64,000 nucleotides of DNA. Origin: Phycomyces blakesleeanus NRRL 1555(-) (Eukaryota; Mucoromycota; Mucoromycetes; Mucorales; Phycomycetaceae). The stretch spans positions 678,461 to 742,460 of the forward strand of contig NW_017265136.1 in assembly GCF_001638985.1 (NCBI RefSeq). The letters run 5' to 3'. This document shows positions 61,703 to 64,000 of the stretch, one piece after another. The translations under genes were made by a program, and so were the position numbers. Every line of letters starts with the position of its first letter. Within the stretch, counting starts at the first letter, position 1. The notes beneath the pieces are model-generated. The model had not been told where the DNA came from. It did not search any database and worked only from the letters and a program-made list of their open reading frames with translations.

Positions 61703-63226
61703 TCTTTTATTTATATATATATATATCAAATGAATTAATTGTATGTGTGTAATAAAAGAAAGAAAGAACGAACGAATAAATTTGGGTATAAAAAAAATAA
61801 TAGCCAGCGCAGGATCTCTTTTGGGCAAAATAATAACGGCAGGAATATATTGTAATTTGGCCAAGAAATTATGTGCATACTGCACAGAAAAGATAATGTT
61901 GCTTGATATTTTGAACTTTTGATTGTACTATATATATATGTGTGTGTGTGTGATTTGATTATCGTATCAGGGCTAATAGTTTTGGATCCCTCCTTTGATA
62001 TAAATATATTATATAATATATATTCAGTAATTGTATTAAAGAAAATGGTTGGCTGTCAATGCCCTATGATAAATGATGTATATGTGTCAAAGTTTGTTAA
62101 ATGAATTCATCATATAATGGTAATTAGTTTTCTACAACAGGAATAATAATATAGTTGATCCTAAAAATAAATAAGTAGGTAAAAAAAAATCCATGTAAAC
62201 CACCAACAAGGGCTCATGATGACTTCATTGTTGGCTGTAATAAGAAGACATATTTGTATAGTCAAAAATATTTCACTCATGGCGTGAGGATTTAAAGAGA
62301 CTAAATAACGTCAATCAAAACAGTGCTTGATCAAAAATCCAACTAAATTCTCCTCTGCTTCCCCTTGCTTTGATTTGCTTCACTTAATAAAAAAAAAAGC
62401 AATATAAGCATTGGCCACATAACCTAAAATTAAGACTTTAAATAGGCCAAAAGAAAATTAAGAAGGAATAAATACTAATAATTATAGAAAGGAGGAGTGT
62501 GTGTGTGTGTGTGCGAGGGGAACAAGGAAGAGAGACAGAGAAAAAGTGCGTGTGTATGTTTGTATGTAGAAACCTATTCATCAGAGGATAAAAAAGGAAA
62601 TTTGTCTCTGTAATGAAAAAAATGGAAAATGGGAAAAAAAGGCGAATTTCCTTGAACACTCAGATTAAGACCACCAACCTCGTACCTTTTTTTGTGCTTT
62701 TTTCTTTTTTCTGCTCTTCTTCCTCTTTTATATTCCTACTCAGTCTATTGTACTTTTAAAGAGGCTTCTTTGTGTCTCATCAGGATCCTCAATTGACCAA
62801 CCTCATCAATTGTTCACCCTAGATCCTTAATAGACAAGTTTTCCAACGAACGCAAAAAAAAATATTTAGAAAAATCCAGCTTTTCTTCTCATTCAACCAC
62901 AAACAAACACACACACACACACACAGAATTTACATATAAGAAAGCAACCTACAGACAACAAACAACAAACAATAAGCAAGCAACAAACAACAAGAGCAAT
63001 TAAGACCAGCCAGGCCTTTCTTTTCCCTTTTATCATCAAGCTTAGGATCGTATGCTCCCTGGTTGTAATCTCACTCCTGTCGTTCTTTGCTGTCGTATAC
63101 ACCATTTTATTCTGTTGCCATTGGCCACAGTCTAGCATTCTCTCTATTCTCTTTTCTTTCATTCTTTGTTTCTTTGGTTCTTTGTTTCTTTATCTCTTAT
63201 ATTCTGCGATCCATATCGTTGCGTTC
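61703..63226. other. Divergent intergenic region upstream of Med11-like and Sec7 genes
   Basis: About 1.5 kb. The part next to the Sec7 gene is pyrimidine-rich (TTCTTTCTTTG repeats, 63150-63200), typical of fungal leaders. A TG-repeat lies at 62498-62514 and a CA-repeat at 62907-62926. No gene recognised. Confidence 0.5.
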
Positions 63227-63937
63227 ATGACCAGTTCAACATCAGCAGTTGGAACTGAATCCATTCAATCAGACCTCATGAATAATACACCCGAATCATC
63301 TCATCCCAACACATTCGCAGAACAATTGGAATCATTTGACTTCAGAGGAGATGCCATTGACACTGCATTAAGGTATATTAATAATACTAATAATAGTAAG
63401 AAAGATATATATATATATGTGTGTGTGTGTATATATATATTTATCTATATTTATATCTGTATAAAATGTATCAATAGAAAACTATTGGCCAAAGTTCATC
63501 TACCAAAGGAATCCCAACAAATTGATCGTGCTATGGAAGATTTTGGAAAACGATACCAAACATGTAATCCCGGACTGACCGATAACCCAGGTAATAAACA
63601 TACATGCATATACAGATATATACAGATATATAGCTAGAGAGACATAATGAGAGAAATCATTGGGCTTTAGATAAATGTGAGCATTATCTCGAGACTACAA
63701 GAATGGAATGTTGAATAAAAATAAATATGATTGATAGATGGGATTTACGCGGTTGCGTTTTCGCTTCTTATGCTGCACACTGACGCTCACAACAAGAATG
63801 TGCGTCAAAAGATGAACAAGGAAACATTTATCATACGGACAAGACTGCTTGATGGAGGTGAGAATTTACCGGCAGAGATCTTGGATGTAAGTGTTTAAGC
63901 AGACCAAGAATATATATTTGTTTGTTTGCTTCTTACT

Positions 63938-63986
<49 letters not shown>

Positions 63987-64000
63987 TTTGTCTTTATAGG
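63227..64000 (+). CDS. Sec7-domain ARF guanine-nucleotide exchange factor (5' part)
   Basis: Visible exons are 63227-63372, 63478-63590 and 63738-63886, with a fourth exon apparently starting at 64000 after a TTTATAG acceptor; the gene runs out of the window. A ~38-residue Ser/Thr-rich lead precedes the Sec7 domain: FDFRGDAIDTALRKLLAKV, then LPKESQQIDRAMEDFGKRY with the catalytic glutamic finger (E60) in place, and YAVAFSLLMLHTDAHNKNVR with the N-K-M motif. The domain begins almost at the N-terminus, as in Syt1/EFA6-like GEFs rather than the large BIG/GBF types, but upstream exons cannot be excluded. It would load GTP onto ARF or ARL GTPases at membranes. Confidence 0.85.

Overview
The window is nuclear DNA of an early-diverging filamentous fungus, most likely Mucoromycota/Mucorales. 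It is AT-rich and full of microsatellites. Genes are compact, with many short GT-AG introns (about 50-140 nt, strong TTTTAG acceptors). It holds a PUS10 gene, which the model yeasts lack, an HSPA12-like Hsp70 relic and a decayed non-LTR retrotransposon of a type common in that phylum. The species cannot be named from sequence alone.

Layout. (1) 1-1568: truncated copy A of a ~5 kb element family described below. (2) 2.0-9.5 kb: prenylcysteine oxidase-like gene (-), Ugo1/SLC25A46-like carrier (-), PUS10 (+). (3) 9.8-10.2 kb: Tc1/mariner-type MITE. (4) 10.6-27.6 kb: element copies B (+) and C (-) as ~5 kb inverted arms around 7 kb that hold an Hsp70-like pseudogene, a LINE relic and an intact aldo-keto reductase. 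(5) 28.7-33.0 kb: 17-exon NUP93/NIC96 (-). (6) 33-39.8 kb: gene-poor, repeat-rich. (7) 39.8-49.4 kb: small membrane ORF (+), SAM methyltransferase-like gene (-), 1358-aa coiled-coil protein (-). (8) 52.3-57.1 kb: element copy D (+). (9) 58.1-64 kb: WRNIP1/Mgs1 AAA+ ATPase (+), Med11-like gene (-), and the start of a Sec7-domain ARF-GEF (+) cut by the window end.

The standout is the repeated element. Each full copy has ~295-bp direct terminal repeats beginning with a GTGGTATACACACCAC-type (5') or GTAGTATACATACTAC-type (3') imperfect palindrome. Inside lie one two-exon gene for a Ser/Asn-, Glu- and Arg-rich protein, a hairpin at its 3' end, a 22/24-bp tandem array and two tandem ~220-nt hairpin-rich units. 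I see no transposase, reverse transcriptase or integrase. The two terminal repeats of one copy differ from each other more than the same repeat differs between copies, which a freshly integrated LTR retrotransposon would not show. The copies are mosaics of one another. I do not recognise this element or its protein.

The host genes look like unrelated housekeeping functions (tRNA modification, nuclear pore, mitochondrial dynamics, replication-fork protection, transcription, vesicle traffic), not a pathway cluster. Exon coordinates were read by eye. All spliced totals given are multiples of three.
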